Position numbers and translations under genes: made by a program. Shown here in pieces: positions 35,512 through 46,500 of a stretch of 64,000 bases of DNA. Below the pieces are notes generated by a model, which saw only the letters and a program-made list of their open reading frames with translations, did no database searches and was not told where the DNA came from. The DNA comes from Arthrobacter sp. FW305-BF8 (GTDB taxonomy: Bacteria > Actinomycetota > Actinomycetes > Actinomycetales > Micrococcaceae). Each line of letters begins with the position of its first letter. The stretch's first letter is position 1. The stretch lies in the NCBI RefSeq assembly GCF_021789315.1, contig NZ_CP084561.1:744001-808000 (forward strand). The letters run 5' to 3'.

Positions 35512-38500
35512 GGATCCTCAGTCCCTTCGGTGTGGAATAGGCCCCGGCGGCCGTCAGCGCCGATGCCGCAGGGGTGTCGAGGATACCGTGGCCGTTGACC
35601 TTTTCCATGACAAGCTTGTCCACGGCACCGCGTTTCACCACGTCCACGAGGGCGCCGGCGGCGGCTGCGAGGACCGATTCGTCCTCCGTGAACACCAGCA
35701 GCGTCTTGCCTCCGCGTTCGACGTACAGCACCAGCGCGCCGTCGACCAGTACGACGAGCGCACCGGCTTTCCGCCCGGGGCGGTGCCCGCTGCCGGCTTC
35801 AACGTTGCCGGCAGGCCACGACAGGGCCGCGCCGTAGGGGTTGGCCGGATCTGTTGCCGCCAGGGCCAGTGCCACGGGTTCCGGCTTGGCCAGCTGGGCG
35901 TCCTCGGTGTACGAACGCAGCCGGTCGACGGTAGCGGGCACGGCGAATTGGGCGGCCCCCAAATGTTCGATGAAGTACCCCCGCCTGCACCGTCCGGCCT
36001 CCTCCAGCCGGGCCAGCACCTTGTACATGAGCCCGAAGCCGCCCAGGATATTCTCGGCCATGACGGATCCACGGGTGACCACGCCGTACCTGTCCAGCAG
36101 CAGCTCGGCGGTGGCGCGGGCGTGGACCGTGGGGTCGAGCTCGGGCGTCGGAAGCGCCGACCAGCGCCCGGCCGCGAGCGGCGGGGTGGGGACCGCGCCG
36201 CCGGCCGAGCCGTAGCGTCCGCCGGACAGCCCCGGGGAGCCGAGCAGCCCGGTCCCGTGCGACCGTCCAAGCCGGCTGAGGCGGGGCGCCCTGGCCCGCG
36301 GTGCGCGCGCAACCTGCCGGTGGGCCGTGTGGCCGCCGGCGATCAGGGACCGGACCGGGGCGAACGTGTCCCCGGTGACCCGGCCGGCCCAGGCGAGATC
36401 CCAGATCGCGGACACGACGTCCTGGTCGCCCAGCACAGCATCCATGCCGCCGGCAATGTCCGTGAGCTGCCGGAAAAAGTAGCCGCCTCCGTTGGCCTGC
36501 AGGTGGTCCAGCAGCCGCCGCTGGGCGTCGCCCGGTTCAAACTCCAGGGCAGGGTTCAGCGTGAGTTCCACCGAATCCGCGAGGTGCAGGCTGATCCAGC
36601 CGTCGTTGCCCGGAAGCGAGCCGGCACCTGACCAGAGGACCTCCCCGGCGGCCATGAGTTCGTCCAGCATGGCGGGCTGGTAGTTGGATACGCGGCTGGC
36701 GAGCACCAGCGGTTCCCAGGCGGAGGCCGGTATGGGCACGCCGGAGAGCTGATCCACCGCGGTGATGATGCCGTCGAGTCCGCGCAGCGCCGGCTGCCCC
36801 CGTCCCGTGCCCGGGGTGCGGACGTGCTGCCAGGCCGGCAGGAACCGGCCGTAGGCAGTGATGTCCACTGGCTCCACCTCGGCCCGCAGCGCGGCCAGCG
36901 AGCGGCGGCGGAGCTTGCGGAGGACCTCCGCGTCACACCATTCGCTGCCGGCCAGGGCCACGGCGGCAGAGGCAACGGCCGACGCCGCCGCCGCTTCCGC
37001 CACCGCGTCAAGGCCGGCGTCGGTATCAGAAGCGGCGGCTGCCGGGCGTTCACTGGCGGGGGCATCGGCGTGCGGCCGGAACTCGCCTTCCACCACGCGG
37101 CCGTCGGCGGCCAACCGTTTCAGGGCAGTTCCGACGACGGCGGCACCAAGTCCCAGCCTGGCCGCAGCTTCGGTGGCGGTGAACGGACCGTGGGTGCGGG
37201 CATAGCGCGAGACGAGGTCGCCCAGGGGGTCCGCCACCGGCTCGATAAAGGCAAGGGGAACACCCATGGGCAGCGGGACACCGATGGCGTCGCGAAGCCG
37301 GGCCGCGTCTTCCACCGCGGCGAAGCGTTCGACGCCGGCGACAGTCACCTTGATGGCCCGGTTGGCCCGTTGGAGGGCCGCGAGGTGGGCGGCGGCTTCG
37401 GCAATCGTGGTTTCGGCGGGCCTGGTTTCGGCGGGCTCAACCAGCGGGGCTTCGGTTTCGGCGGGCCTGGTTTCGGCGGGCTCAACCAGCGGGGCTTCGG
37501 TTTGGGCCCCCGCGTCCGGCGGGGTGAGCCGCGCTGCAACTTCCTCGGGGTTCAGGGGGCCCAGCAGGCGGAGCAGATCGGCCACGCCCTCCACGCCGCG
37601 GACTTTGCGGTCGGGGGCAAGACGCTGCAGCTCGCGTTCGGTCTGGTCGATGACCCTGGCGTCCAGGAGCTCGCGCAATTCCACGCGCCCCAGGAGTTCG
37701 TTGAGCAGCGTGGAGTCGAGCGCCAGTGCGGCCGCCCGCCGTTCGGCGAGCGGGGAATCGCCCTCGTAGAGGAACTGTGCCACGTAGCCGAACAGCAGGG
37801 ACTTGGCGAACGGGGACGGCTGCTGGGTGGTGGTCTGGACGATCCGGAGCTCGCGCCGTTCAACCGAGGCGGCGATATCCTTCAGCGCCGGCAGGTCGTA
37901 CACATCCTGCAGGCATTCGCGGACGGTTTCCAGCACGATCGGGAACGACGGGTATTTCCGGGCGACGTCCAGCAGCTGGGCGGACCGCTGGCGCTGCTGC
38001 CACAGCGGCTGCCGCTTCCCGGGTGTCTGCCGGGGCAGCAGCAGGGCACGCGCGGCACACTCGCGGAACCGGGAGGCGAACAGGGCACTGCCGCCCACCT
38101 CGGCGGTGACAATCTGTTCCAGCTCCTCGGGGTCAAACAGGAACAGCTCGGCCCCCGGAGGCTCGTCCTCCATCATGGGCACGCGGAGCACGATGCCGTC
38201 GTCGGCGGCCATGGCCGACCCGTCCAGGCCGTACCGCTGGTGCAGCCGCTGGCCCACGGCCAGGGCCCACGGGGCATGGACCGGCATGCCAAACGGGCTG
38301 TGCAGGATGACCCGCCAGTCGCCGAGTTCGTCGTGGAAGCGTTCCACCACGAGCGTCGTGTCGCTCGGGACCACCTCCGTGGCCAGCTTCTGTTCGGACA
38401 GGTACTGCAGGAGGTTGTTCGCGGCGAAGTCGTCAAGGCCGCTGGCCTTGCAGCGGTCGGTAGCAGGGCCGACGTCGGACGCTGACAGTTCGCGGACGAA

Positions 38501-40636
38501 CGCGCCAAGGGCGCGGCCCAGGTCCACCGGGCGTCCCAGCGAGTCGCCCTTCCAGAAGGGCAGCTTGCCGGGCTGGCCGAAGGCCGGCGAGACGAGCACG
38601 CGGTCGTGCGTGATGTCCTCGATCTTCCAGCTGGTGGCACCCAGCGCAAAGATGTCACCCACGCGGGATTCGTAGACCATTTCCTCGTCGAGCTCGCCGA
38701 CCCGCCGGCCTCCCTTGGCCGGAGCCGTGCCCGAACCCTTGCCGTCACCGGCGCCGGCGGGGGAGGCCGATCCCTCCGTCTCCGTGCCGATGATGTAGAC
38801 GCCGAACAGCCCGCGGTCCGGTATGGTGCCGCCGGAGGTGACGGCCAGCCGCTGGGCTCCCGGCCTGCCCTCGATGGTCCCGGCGTTGCGGTCCCAGACG
38901 ATCCGGGGCCGGAGCTCGGCGAATTCGTCCGAGGGGTAACGCCCGGCCAGCAGGTCCAGCGTGGCCTCGAAGGCGGACCGGGGGAGGGTGGCGAACGGCG
39001 CCGAGCGGCGGACGGTGGAGAACCATTCCTCCACGTCGATGCTGCCCAGCGCGGTGGCGGCGACGGTCTGCTGGGCCAGGATGTCGAGGGGATTCGCTGG
39101 CACGCTCAGCCGCTCGATCTTGCCGTCCAGCATGCGTTCAACGGTGATGGCCGTATGCACGAGGTCGGCCCGGTGCTTGGGGAAGAGGTAGCCCTGGGAG
39201 ATTTCGCCCACTTGGTGCCCGGCGCGGCCCACGCGCTGCAGCCCGCTGGCCACCGAGGGCGGGGACTCGACCTGCACCACGAGGTCCACGGCACCCATGT
39301 CGATGCCGAGCTCCAGTGAAGACGTGGCCACGACGCAGCGCAGCCGGCCTGATTTGAGGTCGTCCTCGATCAGGGCACGCTGGTCCTTGGACACTGAGCC
39401 GTGGTGGGCCCGGGCCAGCAGCGGCTCTGCCCCGACTGTGCTTCCTGCCTGCGCCATCATATGGGCAGGCGTGGCGGTCGACGCCGGCACGCCTCCGGGT
39501 GCGGACGGGGCGGGATCCTCCCAGCCTCCGCCCACTGTCAGGAGTTGGCGTTCAGCGTGGATTTCGTTGAGCCGCGCGGTCAGGCGTTCCGCCAGCCGAC
39601 GTGAGTTGGCGAAGACGATGGTGGACTGGTTGGCCAGCACCAGGTCCACGATCTTTTCCTCCACATGGGGCCAGATCGAGGCCTGCGGCTGCAGCCCGGA
39701 GGCCGGCCCGGAATCGAAGGCTCCCGCGGCCCCCTGCAGATCGGACATGTCCTCCACGGGGACGGACACCGTGAGGTCCCAGTTCTTCCGCGAGGGCGGG
39801 GCCACGATCTCCACCGGGGCGGAACCGGCCAGGAACTGGGCCACCAGTTCCCGCGGTTCGACCGTGGCGGACAGCCCGATCCGCTGCGCCGGCGCGGGGA
39901 GCAGGGCGTCCAGCCGCTCCAACGACACGGCAAGATGCGCCCCGCGCTTGGTGCCGGCCACGGCGTGGACCTCGTCCACGATGACGGTGTCCACCTCGCT
40001 GAGTGTTTCCCGGGCCTTGGACGTGAGCATCAGGAAGAGGGACTCGGGGGTGGTGATCAGAATGTCCGGCGGGGTGCTGAGCAGGGCGCGGCGGTCCGAG
40101 GCGGGGGTGTCGCCGGACCGGACCCCGACGGTGATCAGGGGAGCCGGCAGGTCCAGCCGCTTGGCGGTCTGCGTGATGCCGATCAGCGGGGCGCGGAGGT
40201 TGCGTTCGACGTCGACGCCAAGCGCCTTGAGCGGGGAGATATACAGTACGCGGGTTTTCCGCTTGGGCTTCCGTGCCCTGGACTGCTTGGTCTTGGCGCC
40301 GGCTGGCGGTTCTTCGAGTCCCGGCAGCACCGCAGCATCAGGCACGGCAGCATCAGGCACGGCAGCATCAGGCACGGCAGCGTCGGGTGCAGCCGGCCCG
40401 GACACCAGGAGCCGGTCCAGGGCCCAGAGGAATGCGGCCAAGGTTTTACCTGAGCCGGTGGGCGCAACAACAAGGGCGTGCGAACCGGACGAAATCGCGT
40501 TCCAAGCCCCCTGCTGGGCGGGGGTGGGCTCGGAAAACGCGCCGAGGAACCACTCCCTGGTGGGCCGGCTGAACTGGCCCATCGAGTCCCCGGCGGCTGT
40601 GCCGGCGGCTGTGCCGGCGGGCTCCTGCGACTGCAT
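35504..40636 (-). CDS. lhr: Lhr-type ATP-dependent helicase, long form
   Basis: A very long helicase (about 1710 residues) with the Lhr domain order: RecA1 with Walker A APTGSGKT (Lys70 when counted from an upstream GTG), DEVH box VIVDEVHAVAG, RecA2 with LELGIDMGAVDLVVQVESPPSVASGLQRVGRAGH, then winged-helix and beta-barrel modules and a long Lhr C-terminal domain. Actinobacterial Lhr proteins are DNA-damage-linked 3'-to-5' translocases and some carry uracil glycosylase activity. Three starts are possible: GTG 40654, ATG 40636 and ATG 40582 (MGQFSRPTREW); the last has the best ribosome-binding spacing. Two disordered insertions come from tandem repeats at 40332-40391 and 37411-37500. It is likely coupled to the downstream nei-type gene. 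Confidence 0.95.
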   Translation of the reverse strand: MQSQEPAGTAAGTAAGDSMGQFSRPTREWFLGAFSEPTPAQQGAWNAISSGSHALVVAPTGSGKTLAAFLWALDRLLVSGPAAPDAAVPDAAVPDAAVPDAAVLPGLEEPPAGAKTKQSRARKPKRKTRVLYISPLKALGVDVERNLRAPLIGITQTAKRLDLPAPLITVGVRSGDTPASDRRALLSTPPDILITTPESLFLMLTSKARETLSEVDTVIVDEVHAVAGTKRGAHLAVSLERLDALLPAPAQRIGLSATVEPRELVAQFLAGSAPVEIVAPPSRKNWDLTVSVPVEDMSDLQGAAGAFDSGPASGLQPQASIWPHVEEKIVDLVLANQSTIVFANSRRLAERLTARLNEIHAERQLLTVGGGWEDPAPSAPGGVPASTATPAHMMAQAGSTVGAEPLLARAHHGSVSKDQRALIEDDLKSGRLRCVVATSSLELGIDMGAVDLVVQVESPPSVASGLQRVGRAGHQVGEISQGYLFPKHRADLVHTAITVERMLDGKIERLSVPANPLDILAQQTVAATALGSIDVEEWFSTVRRSAPFATLPRSAFEATLDLLAGRYPSDEFAELRPRIVWDRNAGTIEGRPGAQRLAVTSGGTIPDRGLFGVYIIGTETEGSASPAGAGDGKGSGTAPAKGGRRVGELDEEMVYESRVGDIFALGATSWKIEDITHDRVLVSPAFGQPGKLPFWKGDSLGRPVDLGRALGAFVRELSASDVGPATDRCKASGLDDFAANNLLQYLSEQKLATEVVPSDTTLVVERFHDELGDWRVILHSPFGMPVHAPWALAVGQRLHQRYGLDGSAMAADDGIVLRVPMMEDEPPGAELFLFDPEELEQIVTAEVGGSALFASRFRECAARALLLPRQTPGKRQPLWQQRQRSAQLLDVARKYPSFPIVLETVRECLQDVYDLPALKDIAASVERRELRIVQTTTQQPSPFAKSLLFGYVAQFLYEGDSPLAERRAAALALDSTLLNELLGRVELRELLDARVIDQTERELQRLAPDRKVRGVEGVADLLRLLGPLNPEEVAARLTPPDAGAQTEAPLVEPAETRPAETEAPLVEPAETRPAETTIAEAAAHLAALQRANRAIKVTVAGVERFAAVEDAARLRDAIGVPLPMGVPLAFIEPVADPLGDLVSRYARTHGPFTATEAAARLGLGAAVVGTALKRLAADGRVVEGEFRPHADAPASERPAAAASDTDAGLDAVAEAAAASAVASAAVALAGSEWCDAEVLRKLRRRSLAALRAEVEPVDITAYGRFLPAWQHVRTPGTGRGQPALRGLDGIITAVDQLSGVPIPASAWEPLVLASRVSNYQPAMLDELMAAGEVLWSGAGSLPGNDGWISLHLADSVELTLNPALEFEPGDAQRRLLDHLQANGGGYFFRQLTDIAGGMDAVLGDQDVVSAIWDLAWAGRVTGDTFAPVRSLIAGGHTAHRQVARAPRARAPRLSRLGRSHGTGLLGSPGLSGGRYGSAGGAVPTPPLAAGRWSALPTPELDPTVHARATAELLLDRYGVVTRGSVMAENILGGFGLMYKVLARLEEAGRCRRGYFIEHLGAAQFAVPATVDRLRSYTEDAQLAKPEPVALALAATDPANPYGAALSWPAGNVEAGSGHRPGRKAGALVVLVDGALVLYVERGGKTLLVFTEDESVLAAAAGALVDVVKRGAVDKLVMEKVNGHGILDTPAASALTAAGAYSTPKGLRIRA
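37411..37500. repeat. 45-bp perfect tandem duplication in lhr
   Basis: A 45-bp unit is repeated exactly (37411-37455 and 37456-37500). On the coding (minus) strand it encodes EAPLVEPAETRPAET twice. The core TGGTTGAGCCCGCCGAAACC resembles the REP motif seen at 675-724, suggesting an intragenic repeat captured by the gene. Confidence 0.9.
40332..40391. repeat. 15-bp tandem repeats in lhr N-terminal region
   Basis: GCAGCATCAGGCACG is repeated three times exactly (40332-40376) plus a degenerate fourth copy (40377-40391). On the coding strand it gives the PDAAV repeats of an insertion in the helicase N-terminal domain. Units of 15 bp preserve the frame. Confidence 0.9.
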
Positions 40637-40687
40637 GCCTCCATCATGCCTCACGGCACCGACACCAACAGAAGCATCAGGGATGCC

Positions 40688-42178
40688 CTACCCGGCCGGA
40701 GGAAGGTCGCGGGTGGCCGGCCCCTCCAGGACCTGGCCGTCGCTGCTGAACCGGGAGCCGTGCAGCGGGCAGTCCCAGGACTTTTCGTTGTCGTTCCAGT
40801 GCAGGATTCCGCCCAGGTGCGTGCAGACCGCGGACAGGCTGCACGTCGTTCCGTTGACGGTGGACGTTGCCACGGGCTTCCGTTCGCGCATCGCCACGGT
40901 GCCGGTGCCCTCTTCGGGCACGGTGCCGTTCGAGGGAGGCAGCTTTTGCAGCCTGCCCCAGTCCTTGGCCAGTGTGGCGGCCACCCCCGCGTTGAGGGTC
41001 ACGGCCGAGGCCGCGCCCGGAGGTGATGTGACCCGGCGGTGGATGGTGTTGGCCCATGGCAGTTGGCCTCCGAGGATGTCCGCGGCGATGCCCAGGGACG
41101 CGGCCACCGCGTTGGTCATGCCCCACTTGTTGTAGCCGGTGCCGAAGAAGATGCGCCCGCGGCCGCGGGGGAGCTTGCCGAAGAACGGCATGAGGTTGGT
41201 GGCCTGGTAATCCTGCGCGGACCACGTGTGGGTGACAGTGGCACCGGGGAAGTGCTGCTGTGCCCATGACAGGACGTTCTCCAGGTGTTCCTTCTCCGAG
41301 CCGGCCTTTCCGACGGGGTGCCCGTTGCCGCCCACCAGCAGAAGATTCTTGCCGTCCGCCGGGTAGTCCCTGATGGAGCGCACGGGCTGTTCCACGGAGA
41401 TGTACATGCCCTCCGGCGGCGTCGCGTTTCCTGCGAGCTCCAGGGCTGCGGCATAGGAGCGGTTCGGTTTGAGCTTGGCGAAATACAGGCCGCGGTTCAG
41501 GATGGGGGTGCCCGTGGCCAGCACCACCGAGTCGGCCTGGACCGATCCGCGGTCAGCATGGACGGTTGACGGCCCCGTGCCGGTGACGTTCCGCACCCGC
41601 ACACCGGTGACGATCCTGCCGCCGTGGCCCCGGACGTCTTCTGCCAGCGCGGTGAGCACATCCATGGGGTTGATCTGGGCCTGCCCGCGGAGGAGTACGG
41701 CTCCCCGGATAGGGAACGGCAGGCCCGCATCCCGGACGTAGTCCACCTCCAGGTCGGCGGCGAGGGCCGCTGTGAGCTCCGCCCGGACTGCTTCCGTGCC
41801 CTGCTGGGTGGCGGCGTACGTGTATGCGTCGCGCACCTGGAACGGCACGCCGCGCTGCTCCAGGTACCGCAGCAGCCATGCCTGCCCCTCCCGGTTGCCG
41901 GCCACGTAGGCGTCCACCAGTTTCTGGGGGTACTGCTGCCGGAGGGATGAGAGCACGGTGCCCTGCAGCAGCGTGACCTTGGCCGTGGTGTTGCCGGTGG
42001 CCACGGCGCCCAGGCCGCGCGCTTCCAGGACAAGCACGTTCTGTCCCGAGCGGGCCAGTAAAAGGGCCGTGGTCAGGCCGGTCAGGCCGGCGCCCACCAC
42101 CACGGTGTCATAGGACTCGCCGGGTGTGAACGGGTCGCCGGTGAAAGTGTCCGTGCGGTCCAACCAGAGTGACGTCAC
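40688..42178 (-). CDS. FAD-dependent oxidoreductase with C-terminal Rieske domain
   Basis: A 496-residue fusion. The FAD-binding GxGxxG motif is VVVGAGLTGLTTALLL near residue 25, followed by a DAO-type (glycine oxidase-like) domain to about residue 370. The C-terminal 75 residues are a true Rieske [2Fe-2S] domain: CTHLGGILHW and CPLHGSRF give the CxH...CxxH ligands. This pairing is known in a family of unassigned Rieske-type FAD oxidases. The start is GTG 42178 or TTG 42187; AGG about 9 nt upstream favours the GTG. The substrate is unknown. Confidence 0.88.
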   Translation of the reverse strand: MTSLWLDRTDTFTGDPFTPGESYDTVVVGAGLTGLTTALLLARSGQNVLVLEARGLGAVATGNTTAKVTLLQGTVLSSLRQQYPQKLVDAYVAGNREGQAWLLRYLEQRGVPFQVRDAYTYAATQQGTEAVRAELTAALAADLEVDYVRDAGLPFPIRGAVLLRGQAQINPMDVLTALAEDVRGHGGRIVTGVRVRNVTGTGPSTVHADRGSVQADSVVLATGTPILNRGLYFAKLKPNRSYAAALELAGNATPPEGMYISVEQPVRSIRDYPADGKNLLLVGGNGHPVGKAGSEKEHLENVLSWAQQHFPGATVTHTWSAQDYQATNLMPFFGKLPRGRGRIFFGTGYNKWGMTNAVAASLGIAADILGGQLPWANTIHRRVTSPPGAASAVTLNAGVAATLAKDWGRLQKLPPSNGTVPEEGTGTVAMRERKPVATSTVNGTTCSLSAVCTHLGGILHWNDNEKSWDCPLHGSRFSSDGQVLEGPATRDLPPAG

Positions 42179-42337
42179 GTGTCTCAACCTGCCTTTGGCC
42201 TGCGTCTTTGTCGCGGGGCGTTCCCGGAACAGGTCCGGCGCTAGCAGCGGGGACCCCGACGTAATCGTAAGTGTACTTACGAAGTTGGGGCCGGAACAGG
42301 CTTGGACCAGGACAGGTTGCTTGGGGCAAACTTTGCC

Positions 42338-43021
42338 TTAGCGTGCCTGGAATGCACCGATGGTCAGGAGCTCGATGGAGGCGTTACTGCAGGCATCCGA
42401 GGGCCGGGCCACGAACAATGATGCCGTGTCCTCCGGCGGGTAGATGCGGAATCCGGCGGCAGGGGTCTTGGTGCAGTCCGGGTAATTCCCCGCCTGCGTG
42501 TAGCGGAGCACCGCGGTGCCTGCTTTCCCGGGGGCGAGTAGAACGTCCCCGACAGCGGCGGAGGTGTCGCGTTGGGCCGGGGCCCCGATCGGCTGCCCGT
42601 TCGGTCCGGTGGTCAGGGACACGCCCGCGAACCCTTTCAGGTGGCATGAAGCGTTGCCGGTGTTGGTGAGGATCAGCTCCATGTAGACGCTGCCGGCGGC
42701 ACCCCCGCCCGTGGCATCCGTGGTGGCTTTCAGTCCTGAGGCCTTGCACAGCTGGGCGCCGGCGGCGGTGGACTGCGGTGCCTCTGGACTCGAAGAAGTT
42801 GCAGTTGGCGAAGCAGGCTGCGATTGGGAGGCCGAAGAAGAGGACGACGGCGGTGCGGACGTTTCGGGGGCTGCCTGCGTGCTAGGGGTGGTTGAGCCGG
42901 TTGCCGGTTCCGTGGTGCCCTGGGGGGCGGGCTGGCTTGGTCCGCAGGCGGTGAGCAGCAGCGCCAGTGCGGCAGCCGCCGTCGTGCATATCAGTCCGTT
43001 GGTGATTCGCTGAGGCCTCAT
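42338..43021 (-). CDS. DUF4232 domain lipoprotein
   Basis: A 227-residue secreted lipoprotein: Arg-containing N-region, hydrophobic run, lipobox LLTACGPS. A disordered Ser/Pro/Thr linker of about 60 residues follows, then a DUF4232 domain (about residues 90-225) with CKASGLKAT, the SVYMELILTNTGNASCHLKGFAGVSL strand pair, and conserved cysteines that likely form disulphides. DUF4232 domains are common on actinobacterial surface lipoproteins and have no established role. The ATG is chosen at the signal peptide; a much longer upstream reading has no support. Confidence 0.88.
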   Translation of the reverse strand: MRPQRITNGLICTTAAAALALLLTACGPSQPAPQGTTEPATGSTTPSTQAAPETSAPPSSSSSASQSQPASPTATSSSPEAPQSTAAGAQLCKASGLKATTDATGGGAAGSVYMELILTNTGNASCHLKGFAGVSLTTGPNGQPIGAPAQRDTSAAVGDVLLAPGKAGTAVLRYTQAGNYPDCTKTPAAGFRIYPPEDTASLFVARPSDACSNASIELLTIGAFQAR

Positions 43022-43504
43022 GGCTCTAACCTTGCGGGCGTTCCTGCCGGAGTCAACGAAGGCGCGGCGGGGACTCTGATTTGATGCCCGGATTGTGACA
43101 TCTTCGGAACAGGCTTCGTTTATTCGGTCCAGGTGGGCTCCCGCCGATGCTGATGCAACGATAAAGCCGCTCGGTAGCGCAAAATAACCTGATTCCGCGG
43201 CCGAGGTTGCGTTGATCTGCAGTTTTCGGTGTGCCAAAATGATCTTGGTCTCGCTTGTCTTTTTCCCTTGCAGGAATCCACCCCCGCAAGGAATGCCGAC
43301 AAGGAAACACCGCTCGCAGTCTGGCCCCGGTCCATCATCACTCCCGTGCCAGAAGTGTCCCCGGCAACGGGGGTTGCGCAGGGTTGCGGGGAGACAGCTC
43401 GGCACTCGTCCGCGGCAACGCCGCTACGGACGTTCCTGAAGAGGCGCATCAGTCATTGGTTTCCGGCAAGGCCGCCGAAGCCAATAACGATGGGGGCTGA
43501 GGTT
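43022..43504. other. 483-bp divergent intergenic region
   Basis: Between the DUF4232 gene and the RND operon. Positions about 43080-43260 are noticeably AT-richer than the surroundings, where a promoter for the RND operon would be expected. Two small hairpins are visible: CCTTGC/GCAAGG (43266-43291) and a GNRA-loop stem CCCCG-GCAA-CGGGG (43359-43372). No convincing gene, repeat or operator is seen. Confidence 0.5.
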
Positions 43505-46500
43505 ATGACCGGTTGGCTTGTCCGCTGGAGTCTTAAGTTTCGATTGATTGTTTTAGCCGCTGCTGCCGGCATTCTGGGGTTCGGCTTAACAACCCTGCCG
43601 TCAATGCCAGTGGATTATCTTCCAGAATTCTCTCCGCCACATGTGGAGATCCAAACCGAGGCGCTGGGCCTGTCCGCCGTGGAGGTCGAACAGCTCATTA
43701 CCTCGCCTATGGAGGCCGACCTGCTGAACGGGGTGGCCTGGCTCGACGAAATTCGTTCGAAGTCAGTCCCGGGCCTCTCTTCGATTGAGATGGTTTTTGA
43801 GCCTGGCACCGATATCCTCCGTGCCCGGCAGCTCGTTGCAGAGCGGCTGACGCAGGCCTTCGCTCTGCCCAACGTGTCAGCTCCGCCGGTGCTGATGCAG
43901 CCGCTCTCCTCGACGAGCCGCGTCATGATGGTGCAGATGTCCTCCCAGGATGTGTCGCCAATCGACATGTCCGTTCTGGCCCGCTGGGATATCAAGCCAG
44001 CGCTCATGGGTGTCCCGGGCGTGGCGAACGTCTCCATCTACGGCCAGCGCGAACAGCAGCTGCAGGTGCAGGTGGACCCGAAGCAGCTCAGCGCGAAGAA
44101 CGTTACCCTCAGCCAGGTGGTTGAAACCGCCGGCAATGCGGTGTGGGTGTCCCCGCTGAGCTTCCTGGAAGCATCAACTCCTGGCACAGGCGGCTTCCTC
44201 GAGTCCGCCAACCAGCGCATCGGCATCCAGCACGTGCTTCCGATCCGGACACCGGCAGACCTCGGCAAGGTCAGCGTTGAAGGCGCATCGGACAAGACGC
44301 TAACTCTGTCCGACGTGACCACCCTGAGCGAAGACCACCAGCCCCTGATCGGCGACGCTGTAACCGGCAAGACACCCGGCCTGCTGCTGGTCATCGAAAA
44401 GTTCCCCGACACGAGTGTGGCGGACGTGACGCAGGGCGTTGAAGCGGTGCTGGACGGCCTGCGCCCGGGCCTGTCCGGCATCACCGTCGACTCCACCGTA
44501 TTCCGCCCGGCGTCCTTCGTTGAGTCCGCTGTTGGCAGCCTGGGTCTGGCCCTGCTGGTCAGCCTCCTGGTGGTTACGGCGCTGATCGGCATCGCATTCA
44601 GGTCCTGGCGGTACGCCCTGCTGGCTTTCGTTGCCATTTCCGTGGCGGCCATGGCTGCGGCGTTGGTGCTGCAGTTCCAGGGCGCGGTCCTGAACGTTAT
44701 GGCGTTCGCGGGCCTGGTCCTTGCCCTCCTCGTCGTCATCGGCGATGTCATCACCGACTTGCACAGCTTCCGGCGGGAATCGGCAAGTGATCGGGTGTCC
44801 CGCGAAGCCCTGCTGGCCCACGGGCTGCAGCGGTCCCGCGTGCCTGTCCTGTTCGCCGGACTTACCGCTCTGCTTGCCCTCGCGCCGGCACTGTTTGTCC
44901 CGGGTGTGGAGGGTGCGTTCCTGAAGCCCCTGGTGCTGTCCTACCTGTTGGCTACAGCTGTGGCGATGCTCGTTGCCCTGACGGTGACGCCGGCATTGGC
45001 GAGCCTGCTGCTACGGGGTCACAGGCGGCCACGGCGCAGCCTCTCGGTGGTCCGCAAGGCCCTGCTCGGTTACGAGCGCACGGCGCGGGCCTTTACGGGA
45101 GCGGTGGCCACAGTGTTCGCACTTGCGGCGGCTGCACTGGCCATCGCCGCACTGGCCATCGTTCCGGCTGCTACGAAGGATCTTCCTGTTGTGGCCGCTG
45201 TTCCAGACCGCACCCTCCTCGTCGAATGGGAGGCGGCGGCGAGTACAGGGGCCGACGTGATGAACAGGGTGATGACCAACGCGAGCGAAGAGCTGAGCGG
45301 AATCCGCGGAGTTTCCTCCGTGGGCGGTCACGTTGGACGGGCCATCACCTCAGATACCTCCTCTGACGTCAATGCCGGCGAGCTCTGGGTGACCATGGAG
45401 GACGACGCCGACGTCAGCAGCGTGCCCTCCGACGTGCGCGAGATTGTTGAGGGCTACCCGGGCCTGACGGCGAAGGTGACCACCTACCCGGAGCAGCAGG
45501 TTGCTGCTGCCAGCGAAATCGACAACCGCCAGTTCAGGGTGCGCGTTTTCGGTGTGGACCTGGACATCCTCCGCCAGAAAGCGGACGAAATCCGCGGGAT
45601 CCTGTCGCGTACGGACGGCGTGGTTGACCCGCAGGTGGATGCCACGGTAGACCAGCCTGTTGCCGAAATCGAGGTGGATCTCGCCAAGGCGCAGAAGCAG
45701 GGCATCAAGCCCGGCGACGTCCGGCGGGCGGCTGCCACCGTCCTGCAGGGCATCGAGGTGGGGTACCTGTTCGAGCAGCAAAAGGTGTTCCAGGTAATCG
45801 TCAAGGGTACGGAATCCACCCGGAGCAGCCTGACAAGCGTTGCCGACATGATGGTTGACAAGCCTGAAGGCGGGCAGGTCCGGCTGGGTGACGTGGCCAG
45901 AGTCACGCTCCGCCCGAACCAGACCGTGATCCATCATGACGACACCTCCAGGCGCGTCGACGTCGTGGCCAACATCCAGGGCCGCAGCCTCGGCGACGTC
46001 ACGCAGGATATCCAGGCGGCCATCAAGGGCATGCAGTTCCCCGTGGAGTACCACGCTGAGATCCCGCCGCAGTACGCCGAAAAGCAGGCCGCCGGCGCGT
46101 TCATCGGGTGGCTCGCCCTGGCGGCGGCAGCCGGCATCCTGGTCCTGCTGCTGACAGTCCTCGGCAACTGGCGCCTCGCAGGGCTCGTCTTCCTGCTGCT
46201 TCCGGTGGCACTGTCCGGCGGAATCCTCGCCGCCGACCTGAGCGGCGGTTTCGGGTCCGTGTACGTGCTGGTGGCCCTGGCGGCGGTGCTCGCCCTGGCA
46301 ATCAGGGACGTGGTCATGCTGATGGGAACGTATCAGTCACTGCAGTCCCGTGCCCCGTCGGATTCTCCGGCGCATCTCATGCGGCAGGCGGCCGGGGAGC
46401 GGCTGCTGCCAACTGTTCTGACCACCGTGATCACCGGACTGGCGCTGGTGCCGCTGGTGGTGCTCGGCGGACCGGTTGGCGGAGCCATGCTTCTTCCGCT

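Noticed and set aside
43255..43500. Possible 81-residue gene starting with TTG upstream of the RND operon
   Set aside because: No ribosome-binding site and no recognisable motif. The C-terminal part looks slightly protein-like but is not enough for a call.
43229..43504. Longer N-terminus for the first RND permease
   Set aside because: The 92 extra residues do not resemble RND proteins, and the first helix begins right after ATG 43505.
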